64,000 bases of DNA from Phyllobacterium pellucidum (GTDB taxonomy: Bacteria; Pseudomonadota; Alphaproteobacteria; Rhizobiales; Rhizobiaceae): contig NZ_JABUMX010000003.1 of assembly GCF_013327855.1 (NCBI RefSeq), positions 248,001-312,000 of the forward strand. Reading direction: 5' to 3'. Made by a program: the position numbers and the translations under genes. The notes beneath the pieces are model-generated. The model searched no databases. It saw only the letters and a list, made by a program, of their open reading frames with translations, and was not told the DNA's origin. Below, piece by piece: positions 28,329 through 37,901 of the stretch (position 1 is its first letter; every line of letters starts with the position of its first letter).

Positions 28329-29722
28329 CAGCCGTGCCCTTCTTTCGTAAACTCGCCCGATATCATCTTGCGTTCATGCAAGAAGGCACTTGGTTCTCGA
28401 CTGCCGGCAAAGCCGCGCGGCTTCCACACCATGACGACGATCATGGCGAGGCCGAACAACAACATGCGGTAGAGTTCCGGGGTAAAGTCGGGGCCGAAGA
28501 TAAGCTTGAGGAATTCAAGTTCGCGCAACAATTCTGTGCCGCCGATCATGACAGCCGCAGCGATTGCGATACCAACCAGCGATCCCATGCCGCCGAGAAC
28601 GACCATCGCCAGGATGATTGCCGATTCGAGGAAGACGAAGGATTCCGGGCTGACGAAACCTTGGCGTGCCGCGAAGAACGAGCCCGCAAAACCGCCGAAC
28701 ATCGCGCCGGTGGCAAATGCCGTAAGCTTGGTCGTCGTGGTGTTGATGCCGAGCGAGCGGCACGCGATCTCGTCTTCGCGCAGGGCTTCCCAGGCGCGGC
28801 CAACAGGCATCCGGCGCAGGCGGATCGTCACCCAGGCGGTCAGCAACGCCAGGCATAGGATGAGATAATAGAGGAAGATCTTGTAGTAGACGCCGGAGTT
28901 TGGCAGGCCGAACATCGCAGCGAAACCTGTCGGACCCGGGGTGAACGGGATGCCGAACAATGTCGCCTTGGCGATGCCGGAGATACCGAACGTTCCCTTC
29001 GTGACAGCTGTCCAGTTGATAAGGACGAGACGGATGATCTCACCGAAGGCAAGCGTTACGATGGCAAGATAGTCGCCGCGCAGGCGCAGCACCGGGAAGC
29101 CAAGGATAATGCCCCAGGTCGCGGCGAAAATGCCGGCCATCGGCAAAAGCAGCCAGAATGACAGGCCGAAATGGGCCGAGAGCAGCGCGTAGGAATAAGC
29201 ACCGACGGCGTAGAATGCGACGTAACCGAGATCGAGCAGTCCGGCGAGGCCGACCACGATATTCAGTCCCCACGCCAACATGACGTAGATAAGGATCTGG
29301 ATACCGAAATTATCGACATATTTGAGCGAGGCCTGCAGGCCTCCCATCATCGATCCCTGATAGGCACTGAGTATCAGGACCACGAGGGCGGGATAGAGGA
29401 AGAGCAGGCCAAGACCGATCTTCGGGAAAGACTTCCTGAATGCGGACGGCTCCCTCGCCTCGGCGACCTTGTGCAACTTCTTGCGCTCGGCGCGCATGGG
29501 CGCAGTGTATGTAACGAGGAACCGACCCACCGCCGCGACGAGGACAAAGATCGCCAAAAGCCCCCAGCGCTGGGTCAGGATGAGTTCGTTGCGAATGTTC
29601 TGCTCGGTGCGGAAACCGACAATCAGGCAGAATAGCCCGAGTGCGATTGCACCTGAGATAATCCCTTCCTTCAGGGCTTTCGCGAAAACGGAGTCCCGTT
29701 CTGTATTCTGGACATCGGCCAT
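28328..29722 (-). CDS. livM: Branched-chain amino acid ABC transporter permease LivM
   Basis: A 464-residue inner-membrane permease. The N-terminal 115 residues carry two or three extra membrane segments ([33 protein letters not shown]) before the conserved permease body, a long-form LivM. The body shows [31 protein letters not shown], the typical first core motif, and [22 protein letters not shown], the cytoplasmic coupling loop that contacts the ATPases. It starts 5 bases after livH and its stop overlaps the livG start. Confidence 0.94.
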   Translation of the reverse strand: MADVQNTERDSVFAKALKEGIISGAIALGLFCLIVGFRTEQNIRNELILTQRWGLLAIFVLVAAVGRFLVTYTAPMRAERKKLHKVAEAREPSAFRKSFPKIGLGLLFLYPALVVLILSAYQGSMMGGLQASLKYVDNFGIQILIYVMLAWGLNIVVGLAGLLDLGYVAFYAVGAYSYALLSAHFGLSFWLLLPMAGIFAATWGIILGFPVLRLRGDYLAIVTLAFGEIIRLVLINWTAVTKGTFGISGIAKATLFGIPFTPGPTGFAAMFGLPNSGVYYKIFLYYLILCLALLTAWVTIRLRRMPVGRAWEALREDEIACRSLGINTTTTKLTAFATGAMFGGFAGSFFAARQGFVSPESFVFLESAIILAMVVLGGMGSLVGIAIAAAVMIGGTELLRELEFLKLIFGPDFTPELYRMLLFGLAMIVVMVWKPRGFAGSREPSAFLHERKMISGEFTKEGHG

Positions 29723-29726
29723 GAGC

Positions 29727-30635
29727 TTATACCTTCTCGACTTCGGGCCGACCCAGGATACCGGATGGCAGGAAGATCAGCACGATCGCCAGGATCGAGA
29801 AAGCCGCGACATCCTTGTAATCGATGGAGAAATAGGCGGACCAGAGCGCTTCGATGAGGCCGATGAGCAATCCACCCACCACAGCGCCGGGGAGCGATCC
29901 AATGCCGCCGAGAACGGCAGCGGTAAAGGCCTTTACGCCTGGCACGAAGCCATCGGTGAAGGAAATGACCCCGTAGAACATGAGATAGAGCGTTCCGGCG
30001 ACGGCGGCGAGCATTGCGCCCATGACGAAGGTCATGGAGATCGTCTTGTCGACGTCGATGCCCAGCAGCGCCGCCATCTTGCGGTCCTGCTCGCAGGATC
30101 GCTGGGCACGCCCCAGCGTCGTCTTGTTGACAAGGTACCAGAAGGCGGCAAGCAAAATCGCCGTGACGATGATGATCACCATCTGCTTGTAGGCGATGGT
30201 GATATTGGTGCCGTAAATGGTGATACCGCCATTGACCAGCGGCGGGATCGGCTTGTTGCGCGGACCCTGCGTTACCTGCACGAAATTCGACAGCGCGATC
30301 GACATGCCGATCGCCGTAATCAACGGCGCGAGGCGGAACGATCCGCGCAGCGGCCTATAAGCCAGGCGCTCGATCGTCCAGCTCCACAACCCCGTCAGCA
30401 GCATGGCGACGAGCATCATCAGGAGCAGCGCCAGCACGACCGGCACGCCGCCAATGAAAGTGGTTAAAGCTAGAAAAACGATCATCGCCATGAAGGCGCC
30501 AAGCATGAAAATATCGCCATGGGCGAAGTTGATCATGCCGATGATCCCGTAGACCATCGTATAACCGATTGCGATCAGGCCATAGATTGAACCAAGCGTC
30601 AGACCATTGATCGATTGCTGGATGAAGTACTCCAT
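29727..30635 (-). CDS. livH: Branched-chain amino acid ABC transporter permease LivH
   Basis: A 302-residue permease starting [30 protein letters not shown], the standard LivH start. About eight membrane segments are expected. The coupling loop [14 protein letters not shown] is present in the form [18 protein letters not shown]. An ATG six codons earlier exists, but GAGGGG lies just before the chosen ATG at 30635. It is the first gene of livH-livM-livG-livF-DUF6867-livJ, so the operon promoter should lie in the AT-rich gap to its right. Confidence 0.95.
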   Translation of the reverse strand: MEYFIQQSINGLTLGSIYGLIAIGYTMVYGIIGMINFAHGDIFMLGAFMAMIVFLALTTFIGGVPVVLALLLMMLVAMLLTGLWSWTIERLAYRPLRGSFRLAPLITAIGMSIALSNFVQVTQGPRNKPIPPLVNGGITIYGTNITIAYKQMVIIIVTAILLAAFWYLVNKTTLGRAQRSCEQDRKMAALLGIDVDKTISMTFVMGAMLAAVAGTLYLMFYGVISFTDGFVPGVKAFTAAVLGGIGSLPGAVVGGLLIGLIEALWSAYFSIDYKDVAAFSILAIVLIFLPSGILGRPEVEKV

Positions 30636-30903
30636 CGCAACGATACCCCTCATTTTTTATTGGGAATTTTCTTATCCGGTTTTTTTATCCGGTTCCCGTT
30701 TACCCCAATATGCTACACCTAGCGTGTGCGCTAAAGAAAGCAACAGCTTTTTTAGCCTACGCCATATCTTTACATTTGCTCGCACAGTTTCGGCGGGATT
30801 ATACACCAAAATTGGACGGTTCCTCAGGGAATGCTGCTACCAATAGTTGAAAAACCGCTGTTTCGTCCGGCACCGCCTTAATTGGCCACCTTTCCCTACA
30901 CGC
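30636..30903. promoter_or_regulatory. AT-rich leader and promoter region of the liv operon
   Basis: About 270 bases without a gene. A 9-base direct repeat TTATCCGGT occurs twice with a T-rich spacer (about 30671-30692), just upstream of livH. It is the only place for the liv promoter, but no exact -35/-10 pair can be assigned with confidence. Confidence 0.4.
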
Positions 30904-31905
30904 TCATTTGACGACAAACCCGTGGGCGAAGGGATCGCGATCGTCGATGAAGATGGTGTTGTAACCGGTCATGCGAGCCCAGCCGGCGATGGACGGAATG
31001 ATGGCCGGCTGGCCGGCGACCGTCACAGCCTTTTCGACTCGGCCGTGGAACAGCGAACCGATGATCGATTCGTGCACGAAATCATCGCCGGGCTTCAACT
31101 TGCCCTTAGCAGCAAGCTGTGCCATGCGCGCCGATGTGCCCGTACCGCAAGGGGAACGGTCGATCGCCTTGTCGCCGTAAAAAACGGCGTTGCGTGCGTG
31201 CGCTTCCGTCCGCGTGGGCGCGCCTGTCCACAATATATGGCTCAGCACATTGATCTCGGGCTTTTCCGGATGCTCGAATTTGTAACGCTCATTGAGGCGC
31301 TGGCGCAGCACCGGGCTCCACCCGATGAGATCAAGCGCCCGGTAGTCGGCGAGATCGCGGAAGTTCTCCTGCGGATCGACGATGGCGTAGAAATTGCCCC
31401 CATAGGCAACGTCGACCGTGAGAACACCAAGGTCCGGACACTCGACCTCCAGGCCCTCGGCGTAGAGGAAAGCCGGTACATTGGTGAGGCGCACGCTCGT
31501 AACGTATTGCCCCTCCTGCGTGTATTCCGCAACGACGAGGCCGGCGGGCGTATCGAGGTTGAGACGCCCCGGTGTACGTGGATTGATAAGACCATGTTCG
31601 ATCGCCATCGTGACGGTACCGATCGTCCCATGGCCGCACATGGGAAGACAGCCCGAGGTTTCGATGAACAGCACCGCGACGTCGCAATCTTCGCGCGTCG
31701 GCGGATAGAGGATCGAGCCCGACATCATGTCGTGGCCGCGCGGCTCGAACATCAGGCCGGTCCGGATCCAGTCGTATTCGGCGAGGAAATGCGCGCGCTT
31801 TTCCATCATCGTAGCGCCGACCAGATTGGGACCGCCGCCAGCGACAAGGCGGACCGGATTGCCGCAGGTATGACCATCGACACAGAAGAAGGAATGACGC
31901 GCCAT
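30904..31905 (-). CDS. 4-hydroxyproline 2-epimerase (proline racemase family)
   Basis: A 333-residue enzyme that converts trans-4-hydroxy-L-proline to cis-4-hydroxy-D-proline. Both acid-base cysteines are present: Cys90 in GCLPMCGHG and Cys253 in DRSPCGTGTS. This excludes the 3-hydroxyproline dehydratase subgroup, which has Thr at the second site. The ATG at 31905 is picked over a long upstream extension because of TTGAGGAG and the typical start MARHSFFCVDGHTCGNPVR. It is third in an operon with a deaminase and an FAD dehydrogenase that do the next two steps. Confidence 0.93.
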   Translation of the reverse strand: MARHSFFCVDGHTCGNPVRLVAGGGPNLVGATMMEKRAHFLAEYDWIRTGLMFEPRGHDMMSGSILYPPTREDCDVAVLFIETSGCLPMCGHGTIGTVTMAIEHGLINPRTPGRLNLDTPAGLVVAEYTQEGQYVTSVRLTNVPAFLYAEGLEVECPDLGVLTVDVAYGGNFYAIVDPQENFRDLADYRALDLIGWSPVLRQRLNERYKFEHPEKPEINVLSHILWTGAPTRTEAHARNAVFYGDKAIDRSPCGTGTSARMAQLAAKGKLKPGDDFVHESIIGSLFHGRVEKAVTVAGQPAIIPSIAGWARMTGYNTIFIDDRDPFAHGFVVK

Positions 31906-31913
31906 GATGCTCC

Positions 31914-33161
31914 TCAAAAGCGTTGCGGATGGAATGCTTCGATCGCGATCGACGGCGTGCGACCGTCGATCAACTCGCTGATCAGGCGCCCTGTCGCCGC
32001 GGCCTGGGTCAGCCCAAGATGGCCGTGACCGAATGCGTAGAGTACATTTTTGCTCGCCCTTGCATAGCCGATAACGGGCAGCGAATCCGGCAGCGACGGA
32101 CGATAGCCCATCCACTGCCTCCCGCCCGCGGTCTCAAGGCCGGGCATGAATAATTTGGCCTTGGTCAGCATCGCCTCGGAGCGAGCGTAGTTGGGCGGCA
32201 GGTCAAGGCCGCCAAGTTCGACGGCTCCGCCGATACGCAGGCCGGTTTCGAGGGGCGTGACGACGAAGCCGTGACCGGAAAATATCAACTGCCGCTTCAG
32301 CGTAAAGGCGTCTTTGGGCAAAGTCGTATTGTAGCCGCGCTCGGTTTCAAGCGGTATCGCGTCGCCGAGCTGTTTCGCGAGCCGGTGCGACCATGCCCCG
32401 CCCGCAACGACGAGCTTTCCAGTATTGATCGTCTCACCGTTGGCAAGTCCGATCGCCACACCTTCCGCGGTGCTCGTAACGGTCACTACCTCCGCCTGCC
32501 TGTAACGTGCGCCAAGGCGTTCGGCGTAAGCCCACAGCCCCTTTCCGACATGGAGCGGATCGCTGACGGTCTTCCACCCGGGAACGAACGTCCCCGCCAC
32601 GAAACGCCGCGCCAGTCCGGGCTGGCATTCTGCGAGGTCGTCACCGCGCAGATGCTCGAAGGCGATCCCTGCCTTCTTGCGGGCGGTCCAACCGGGCAGA
32701 GCGCTGTTGAGCTCTTCTTCGCTCTCGTAAAGTTCGAGCGATCCGTCCTCGCGCACCATATGGCGAATGCCGGCTCGCTCCATCAACCCAAGCATTTCAG
32801 GCTCGGCAAGCCGCATCATGGCGCCTTGCGCCTCGATCGTATGGAATTGCGCTGCTGGCCGGCTGGCGCGCCAGAAGCGATAGAGCCAGGGGGCCAATTT
32901 GGGAAGGTAACCCGGCTGGATCGTGAATGGGCCGAGCGGATCTCTCAGCCAGCGCGGCACCTTGGCGAGAACGCCTTTCGATGCCATGGGCAATATGTCC
33001 GAAAAGGCGAGAGCCCCGGCATTGCCGGAGCTTGTACCCTCGCAAATGCCTTGCCTGTCGATGACGAGAACCTTGTGGCCGCCTTCCGACAATATGGCAG
33101 CGACAGCAGTGCCGACAATGCCGGCACCGATGATGACGATGTCGTCCTTGCGCCCATCCAT
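31914..33161 (-). CDS. FAD-dependent D-hydroxyproline dehydrogenase-like oxidoreductase (DadA family)
   Basis: A 415-residue flavoprotein. The Rossmann FAD motif is IVIIGAGIVGTAVA (residues 8-21), and the C-terminal FAD contact is YAFGHGHLGLTQAAATGRL. Overall it resembles DadA-type D-amino acid dehydrogenases. In this operon the substrate should be cis-4-hydroxy-D-proline, oxidised to 1-pyrroline-4-hydroxy-2-carboxylate, which the deaminase gene upstream would then take. That assignment is from context. It starts 15 bases after the deaminase stop, and the epimerase start follows its own stop by 8 bases. Confidence 0.9.
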   Translation of the reverse strand: MDGRKDDIVIIGAGIVGTAVAAILSEGGHKVLVIDRQGICEGTSSGNAGALAFSDILPMASKGVLAKVPRWLRDPLGPFTIQPGYLPKLAPWLYRFWRASRPAAQFHTIEAQGAMMRLAEPEMLGLMERAGIRHMVREDGSLELYESEEELNSALPGWTARKKAGIAFEHLRGDDLAECQPGLARRFVAGTFVPGWKTVSDPLHVGKGLWAYAERLGARYRQAEVVTVTSTAEGVAIGLANGETINTGKLVVAGGAWSHRLAKQLGDAIPLETERGYNTTLPKDAFTLKRQLIFSGHGFVVTPLETGLRIGGAVELGGLDLPPNYARSEAMLTKAKLFMPGLETAGGRQWMGYRPSLPDSLPVIGYARASKNVLYAFGHGHLGLTQAAATGRLISELIDGRTPSIAIEAFHPQRF

Positions 33162-33176
33162 CGTATGCCGGGAGAC

Positions 33177-34070
33177 TTAGAGGACCGGCAAGGTTGGGCG
33201 CGATGCGATCGCGTTCCTGACGATCTGTTCCACCGCTTCACGCCGTGCACCGCGCAGCGGCTGGCGTGGGAGACGAACCCTGTCATTGGTGCCGATCTCG
33301 AGCACTTCCGCGAGCTTGATGTTCTGGACGAGATAGGTCGAGACATCGAGATCGAGAAGCGGCCGGAACCAGCGATAGATGCGCAGCGCTTCTTCATAGC
33401 GACCGGCCTGGACGAGCTTGTAGATTGCGACCGTTTCCTTCGGGAACGCGGTGACGAGACCGGCCACCCAGCCGATGGCGCCGGCGGTCAGCGCTTCGAA
33501 GGCGAGATTGTCGACGCCGGTGAAAAGATCGAAGCGGGTGCCGAACGTATTGATGATGTCGGTCGTGCGGCGGACGTCGTCGGACGATTCCTTGATGGCT
33601 ACGAAGAGATCATCCGATGCCAGCTCGCCGAGGATTTCATTGGTGACATCGACGCGATAGGCGATACGGTTTGAATAGATCATTACCGGGAGTTCGCCGG
33701 CCGCGGCAACGGCCTTCAAAGTTGTGACGGTTTCTTCCGGGTCGGTGTGATAGATCGGGCTCGGCACGAGCATGAGACCATTGGCACCGGCACGTGCTGC
33801 GCGCTTTGCAAGCGCCGCGCCTTCGCGGGTCGCTGCCTCATTGATCGTCAGTAGCACAGGCTTGCCGTTTGCTACGCGTTTTGCTGTCTCAAGAACTTCG
33901 AGCTTTTCGTCATGGCTGAGCATCGGCCCCTCGCCGAGCGAGCCCGCAACGATCAGGCCATCGCATCCAGCGTCCATCAGGAGCGAGAAGCAACGTTCCA
34001 TTTCCGCATGATCGAGATTATCATCCTTGGTGAATTTGCTGGTTACAGCTGGAAAAATGCCTGCCCACAT
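33177..34070 (-). CDS. Dihydrodipicolinate synthase family protein, probable 1-pyrroline-4-hydroxy-2-carboxylate deaminase
   Basis: A 297-residue DapA-like class I aldolase fold. The Schiff-base lysine is Lys160 in FVAIKESSDD, with Tyr132 in VMIYSNR as the usual partner. Paired with an epimerase and a D-amino acid dehydrogenase, it fits HypD, which removes ammonia to give 2-oxoglutarate semialdehyde. The ATG at 34070 has AAGAAGGAG upstream. It is the first gene of the hydroxyproline operon and diverges from a GntR regulator over 81 bases. Confidence 0.9.
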   Translation of the reverse strand: MWAGIFPAVTSKFTKDDNLDHAEMERCFSLLMDAGCDGLIVAGSLGEGPMLSHDEKLEVLETAKRVANGKPVLLTINEAATREGAALAKRAARAGANGLMLVPSPIYHTDPEETVTTLKAVAAAGELPVMIYSNRIAYRVDVTNEILGELASDDLFVAIKESSDDVRRTTDIINTFGTRFDLFTGVDNLAFEALTAGAIGWVAGLVTAFPKETVAIYKLVQAGRYEEALRIYRWFRPLLDLDVSTYLVQNIKLAEVLEIGTNDRVRLPRQPLRGARREAVEQIVRNAIASRPTLPVL

Positions 34071-34093
34071 ATCTCTGCTCCTTCTTGATATAT

Positions 34094-34107
34094 CAGAAAT
34101 ATATCTG
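34094..34107. promoter_or_regulatory. Putative GntR operator in the hyp divergent region
   Basis: CAGAAATATATCTG is a 12-of-14 palindrome, preceded by the perfect 8-base palindrome GATATATC (34087-34094). It lies between the deaminase and gntR starts, so it could control both directions. Confidence 0.5.
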
Positions 34108-34151
34108 TAACCTTCGTCGCTGTCAATTGGGTACTCCGAAAGATTCAATAT

Positions 34152-34805
34152 ATGCATCAAGCCGCAGTCCAGAGTTCAATTCCGACGGGAGAGAGCCTCG
34201 CCGAACTTGCATATCGCCAGATCGAGGAAATGATCGTTACGCTCAAGCTTGAGCCGGGGGCGATTATCAATGAGCGGGCCTTGACCGACATTACCGGGAT
34301 GGGCCGCACACCCGTGCGCGAGGCGGTGCAGAAACTCGCCTGGGAAGGCTTGATGGAGATCCGGCCGCGCTCGGGGATCGCGATTGCCGCGCTCAATCCG
34401 CAGGATTTTCGCAAGGTCCTCGATACCCGGGAGGGCGTTGAGAGGGTCCTCGCCCGCGACGCCGCGCTCTATGGCGCCGACCTTCACCACCGGCGCCTGC
34501 AGCAAGCCTCCGATGCCATGAGCGCCGCTCAAGAAGGCAATAATGTCGGCAGCTTTCTTGCTGCGGACAAGACGTTCGACACTGTCCTTGGCCAGGCGGC
34601 GGAAAACCCGTTTGCGGCCCGGCTCGCGTCACCCCTTCAGACGCACAGCCGCAGGTTCTGGTTCCGGCTGCAGCGGCCGGGAAGCCTGCAGGAATCCGCC
34701 GGCGCCCACCGGGCATTGATCGAAGCAATCATAGATCGGGATGAGCAGCGCGCTGCCGATGAGGCCACAAGGTTGATAGACCATTTGCGCAGCATGGCGC
34801 CCTGA
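34152..34805 (+). CDS. GntR family regulator (FCD subgroup), likely hydroxyproline operon regulator
   Basis: A 217-residue regulator. The winged helix is at residues 13-78 (RQIEEMIVTLKLEPGAIINERALTDITGMGRTPVREAVQKL), followed by an all-helical FCD ligand-binding domain (DTREGVERVLARDAAL, HRALIEAIIDRDEQRAADEA). It diverges from the hydroxyproline operon, so it most likely represses or activates it in response to hydroxyproline or an intermediate. The ribosome binding site is poor, which suggests low expression. It converges with mmsA. Confidence 0.9.
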   Translation: MHQAAVQSSIPTGESLAELAYRQIEEMIVTLKLEPGAIINERALTDITGMGRTPVREAVQKLAWEGLMEIRPRSGIAIAALNPQDFRKVLDTREGVERVLARDAALYGADLHHRRLQQASDAMSAAQEGNNVGSFLAADKTFDTVLGQAAENPFAARLASPLQTHSRRFWFRLQRPGSLQESAGAHRALIEAIIDRDEQRAADEATRLIDHLRSMAP

Positions 34806-34827
34806 TCTGCCAGCCCCATGAAAGCAG

Positions 34828-34856
34828 AAAGGGCCGCGGCATTGCTGCCACAGCCC
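34828..34856 (-). terminator. Terminator after mmsA
   Basis: An 11-base stem with two G-U pairs (GGGCTGTGGCA with TGCCGCGGCCC) and a 4-base loop, followed by TTTC on the minus strand, 24 bases past the mmsA stop. Confidence 0.75.
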
Positions 34857-34880
34857 CTGCTCAATTGCCTGACCCGGAGG

Positions 34881-36377
34881 TTACTTCATCGTCGGGATAA
34901 CGAATTCCGCGCCATCCTTCACGCCGGATGGCCAGCGCGACGTGACCGTCTTGGTCTTGGTGTAGAAGCGGAATGCATCCGGGCCATGCTGATTGAGATC
35001 GCCGAAGCCCGAAGCCTTCCAGCCCCCGAACGTGTAGTAGGCGATCGGAACCGGGATCGGAACGTTGACGCCGACCATGCCCACCTGGACGCGAGAGGCA
35101 AAGTCGCGTGCCGCATCGCCGTCGCGGGTGAAAATGGCAACGCCATTCCCGTATTCGTGTTCGTTCGGCAGGCGCAGCGCATCCTCATAGGTTTCCGCGC
35201 GGACGATGCTGAGCACAGGGCCAAATATCTCTTCCTTGTAGATCCGCATGTCAGGGGTCACGTTGTCGAAGAGGCAGCCACCCATGTAGTAGCCGTTCTC
35301 ATAGCCCTGCATCTTGAAGTCGCGGCCGTCGACGACGAGCTTGGCGCCTTCCTTGATGCCGAGATCGACATAACCCCTGATGCGTTCCAGCGCGTCCTTG
35401 GTGACGACCGGACCGTAATCGGCCGACATATCGGTCGAGGGGCCGACCTTCAGGCTTTCGACACGCGGGGCAAGACGTGCGACCAGACGATCAGCCGTAT
35501 CCTTGCCAACCGGCACTGCGACGGAAATCGCCATGCAGCGCTCGCCAGCAGAACCGTAACCGGCGCCGATAAGGGCGTCGACGGTCTGGTCCATATCCGC
35601 ATCGGGCATGATAATCATATGGTTCTTGGCGCCGCCGAAGCACTGGGCGCGCTTGCCGTTGGCCGTCGCGCGGGCATAGATGTACTGGGCGATCGGGGTT
35701 GAGCCAACAAAGCCGATGGCCTTGACGTCGGGATCGTCGAGCAGCGCATCGACGGCGCTCTTGTCGCCATTGATCACGTTGAAAATGCCCGCTGGAAGCC
35801 CAGCCTCCATGAAGAGTTCGGCAAGGCGCATCGGCACGCCCGGATCGCGCTCCGACGGCTTCAAGATGAAAGCATTGCCGGAGACGATGGCAGGAGCGGC
35901 CTTCCATAGCGGAATCATTGCCGGGAAGTTGAACGGCGTGATGCCAGCAACGACGCCGAGAGGCTGGCGCATCGAATAGACGTCGATGCCGGTGCCGGCA
36001 TTGTCGCTGAATTCGCCCTTGAGCATATGAGCGGCACCGAGGCAGACTTCGACGACCTCGAGGCCACGCTGGATATCGCCCTTGGCGTCGGGAATGGTCT
36101 TGCCGTGTTCGCGGGCCAGCAGTTCGGCGAGCGAGTCGTATTCCGCTTCGACCAGTTCAAGAAACTTGCGCATGACGCGGATACGGCGCTGCGGATTGGT
36201 GGCAGCCCATTTCGGCTGTGCAGCCTTGGCGTCTTCGACGGCGGCGCGCACCTCTGCCGGCGTCGCCAGAGCAACGCGGCCCTGCACGGTTCCGTCCATG
36301 GGCTGGAAAATCTCCGTCGAGCGTCCGCTCGTGCCGGGAACGTTCTTGCCACCGATAAAATGTCCGACTTCACGCAT
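34881..36377 (-). CDS. mmsA: Methylmalonate-semialdehyde dehydrogenase (CoA-acylating)
   Basis: A 498-residue aldehyde dehydrogenase of the MmsA type. The catalytic cysteine is Cys281 in GSAGERCMAISVAV, the RCM(A/S) motif distinctive of methylmalonate-semialdehyde dehydrogenases. TPFNFPAMIPLWKAAPAIV and FVGSTPIAQYIYARA match the family closely. It turns methylmalonate or malonate semialdehyde into propionyl- or acetyl-CoA in valine, thymine and inositol breakdown. The ATG at 36377 has GGGAGG upstream. It diverges from a LysR gene. It sits beside the hydroxyproline genes but is not the 2-oxoglutarate semialdehyde dehydrogenase that pathway needs. Confidence 0.94.
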   Translation of the reverse strand: MREVGHFIGGKNVPGTSGRSTEIFQPMDGTVQGRVALATPAEVRAAVEDAKAAQPKWAATNPQRRIRVMRKFLELVEAEYDSLAELLAREHGKTIPDAKGDIQRGLEVVEVCLGAAHMLKGEFSDNAGTGIDVYSMRQPLGVVAGITPFNFPAMIPLWKAAPAIVSGNAFILKPSERDPGVPMRLAELFMEAGLPAGIFNVINGDKSAVDALLDDPDVKAIGFVGSTPIAQYIYARATANGKRAQCFGGAKNHMIIMPDADMDQTVDALIGAGYGSAGERCMAISVAVPVGKDTADRLVARLAPRVESLKVGPSTDMSADYGPVVTKDALERIRGYVDLGIKEGAKLVVDGRDFKMQGYENGYYMGGCLFDNVTPDMRIYKEEIFGPVLSIVRAETYEDALRLPNEHEYGNGVAIFTRDGDAARDFASRVQVGMVGVNVPIPVPIAYYTFGGWKASGFGDLNQHGPDAFRFYTKTKTVTSRWPSGVKDGAEFVIPTMK

Positions 36378-36442
36378 TGTGATCTGCCTCCCTGCAATTG
36401 TTGGATTTATTCGTGGCTCATCATCGCGCTTCAAAATATTTA

Positions 36443-36457
36443 TTGCAAGCCAAGCAA
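36443..36457. promoter_or_regulatory. Putative LysR-type binding site between mmsA and lysR
   Basis: TTGC-N7-GCAA is a dyad of the T-N11-A type (T36444, A36456) in the 134-base divergent region, the expected place for a LysR operator controlling mmsA. Confidence 0.45.
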
Positions 36458-36511
36458 AAGCGTATCCGTTGTGCGAAAATTGAAGTACGAACTGCGGCAG
36501 GAGAAAAGCCT

Positions 36512-37393
36512 ATGAACTGGGACGACGTACGTATTTTCCTGGCGGTTGCACGTTCGGGGCAGATTCTAGGCGCCGCAAAGCGCCTCGGCGTCAACCACGC
36601 GACGGTCGCGCGGCGGTTGACGGCGTTCGAACACGACCTCAACACGAAGCTTCTTACCCGGCGCACCAATGGCTGCGAACTGACCCATGCCGGCGAGGAA
36701 TTCCTGCTCTCGGCTGAGCGCATGGAAGCCGAGATGCTGTCAATTCGCTCGTCGCTCGGCGATGCGGATGTGGCGATCTCCGGTTCGGTCCGGATTGGCG
36801 CCCCCGACGGCTTCGGCGTCACCTTCCTTGCGCCGCGCCTCGCCACTCTGACCGCACGCTATCCCGACCTGAAGATCCAGTTGGTTCCGGTTCCCCGCTC
36901 CTTTTCGCTGTCGCGGCGCGAGGCCGACATTGCCATTACCGTCGACCGACCTGACCAGGGCCGCCTCGTCGCGCGCAAGCTCGTGGATTACAGCCTCGGC
37001 CTCTATGCAAGCCGCACCTACCTCGACGCGCACCCTGCGCCGCGCTCGATCGACGAACTCGCGAACCACAGGCTTGTTGGCTATGTCGATGACCTCGTCA
37101 TCAGCCAATCTCTGAACTACGCGCCTGAAATCAGCCGCGACTGGCGTCCTGCCTTCGAAATCTCGAGCGCGCTCGGCCAGGTCGAAGCTGTGCGCGCCGG
37201 CGCGGGCATCGGCATCTTGCATATGTTCATCGCGCGCGAGCACGCCGATCTCGTCCCGGTCCTACCCGAGCGCACGATCCGCCGCTCCTACTGGCTCGCA
37301 TATCATGAATCGGTGCGCACGCTGCGGCGCATAACCGCCGTTTCGAGTTTTATTTCCGATCTTGTCAGCAGCGAGAATGCACGGTTTTCCTGA
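36512..37393 (+). CDS. LysR family transcription regulator
   Basis: A 293-residue LysR regulator. The N-terminal helix-turn-helix reads WDDVRIFLAVARSGQILGAAKRLGVNHATVARRLTAFEHDL, the variant with NHATVARR common to the VdhR/LrhA-like group. The effector domain follows (SGSVRIGAPDGFGVTFLAPRL onward). The ATG at 36512 has GGCAGGAG upstream. It diverges from mmsA, which makes mmsA its likely target; related regulators act on aldehyde dehydrogenases. The effector is not known. Confidence 0.92.
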   Translation: MNWDDVRIFLAVARSGQILGAAKRLGVNHATVARRLTAFEHDLNTKLLTRRTNGCELTHAGEEFLLSAERMEAEMLSIRSSLGDADVAISGSVRIGAPDGFGVTFLAPRLATLTARYPDLKIQLVPVPRSFSLSRREADIAITVDRPDQGRLVARKLVDYSLGLYASRTYLDAHPAPRSIDELANHRLVGYVDDLVISQSLNYAPEISRDWRPAFEISSALGQVEAVRAGAGIGILHMFIAREHADLVPVLPERTIRRSYWLAYHESVRTLRRITAVSSFISDLVSSENARFS

Positions 37394-37511
37394 ACACTGC
37401 CTCTTTCGAAGCACCCGAGAAATGTGATCGCCACTCCTGGAACAAAAATTGCCCCGGAAGCTTCAATTGGTGCACATTCACGTTGTTTTGATTCGGTATT
37501 GGAGAGGCAAA

Positions 37512-37898
37512 ATGTACCGATATGTTCTTGCTTTCGCTGTCGCCTTTGGAGGCGCGCAATATTTCATTTCTACGCCAGCACTCGCGCAGAGCACGATCAA
37601 ATGCGAATCGCGCAAGTTCAAATATAGGGAGTGCGATGCGGGAATGCGCCGTCCGCGCGTTGTCCGCCAGCTTTCAGGGACGCCCTGCGTTGCTGGCGAC
37701 ACATGGGGTTTTGCCCGCGGCGTGATCTGGGTCGACAAGGGTTGCTCCGCTGTCTTTGCCGATTCCGGCGGCAGGCCGCCGCAGCGCTATTATCGCAATC
37801 GCGACCCCTATCCGGACGACCGCTACCAGCAGCCGCGCCGCGGCTACGACGATCGGTCCTACGATCCCTATCGCGGCGATCCGCAGAGCGATTGGTAA
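37512..37898 (+). CDS. Secreted DUF3011 domain protein
   Basis: A 128-residue exported protein. A signal peptide (MYRYVLAFAVAFGGAQYFIS, cut after PALA) leads to the DUF3011 core, with four cysteines: IKCESRKFKYRECDAG, GTPCVAGDTWGFARGVIWVDKGC. These probably form two disulfides in the periplasm. The last 40 residues are rich in Arg, Tyr, Asp and Pro and likely disordered. The ATG at 37512 has GGAGAGG upstream. It converges with macB, 3 bases from its stop. Function is unknown; the domain is found in many periplasmic proteins. Confidence 0.85.
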   Translation: MYRYVLAFAVAFGGAQYFISTPALAQSTIKCESRKFKYRECDAGMRRPRVVRQLSGTPCVAGDTWGFARGVIWVDKGCSAVFADSGGRPPQRYYRNRDPYPDDRYQQPRRGYDDRSYDPYRGDPQSDW

Positions 37899-37901
37899 TC
37901 G

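Noticed and set aside
37438..37470. GGAAC-N16-GCTT upstream of the DUF3011 gene
   Set aside because: The -10 part has two mismatches with CGTT, so it is not convincing.
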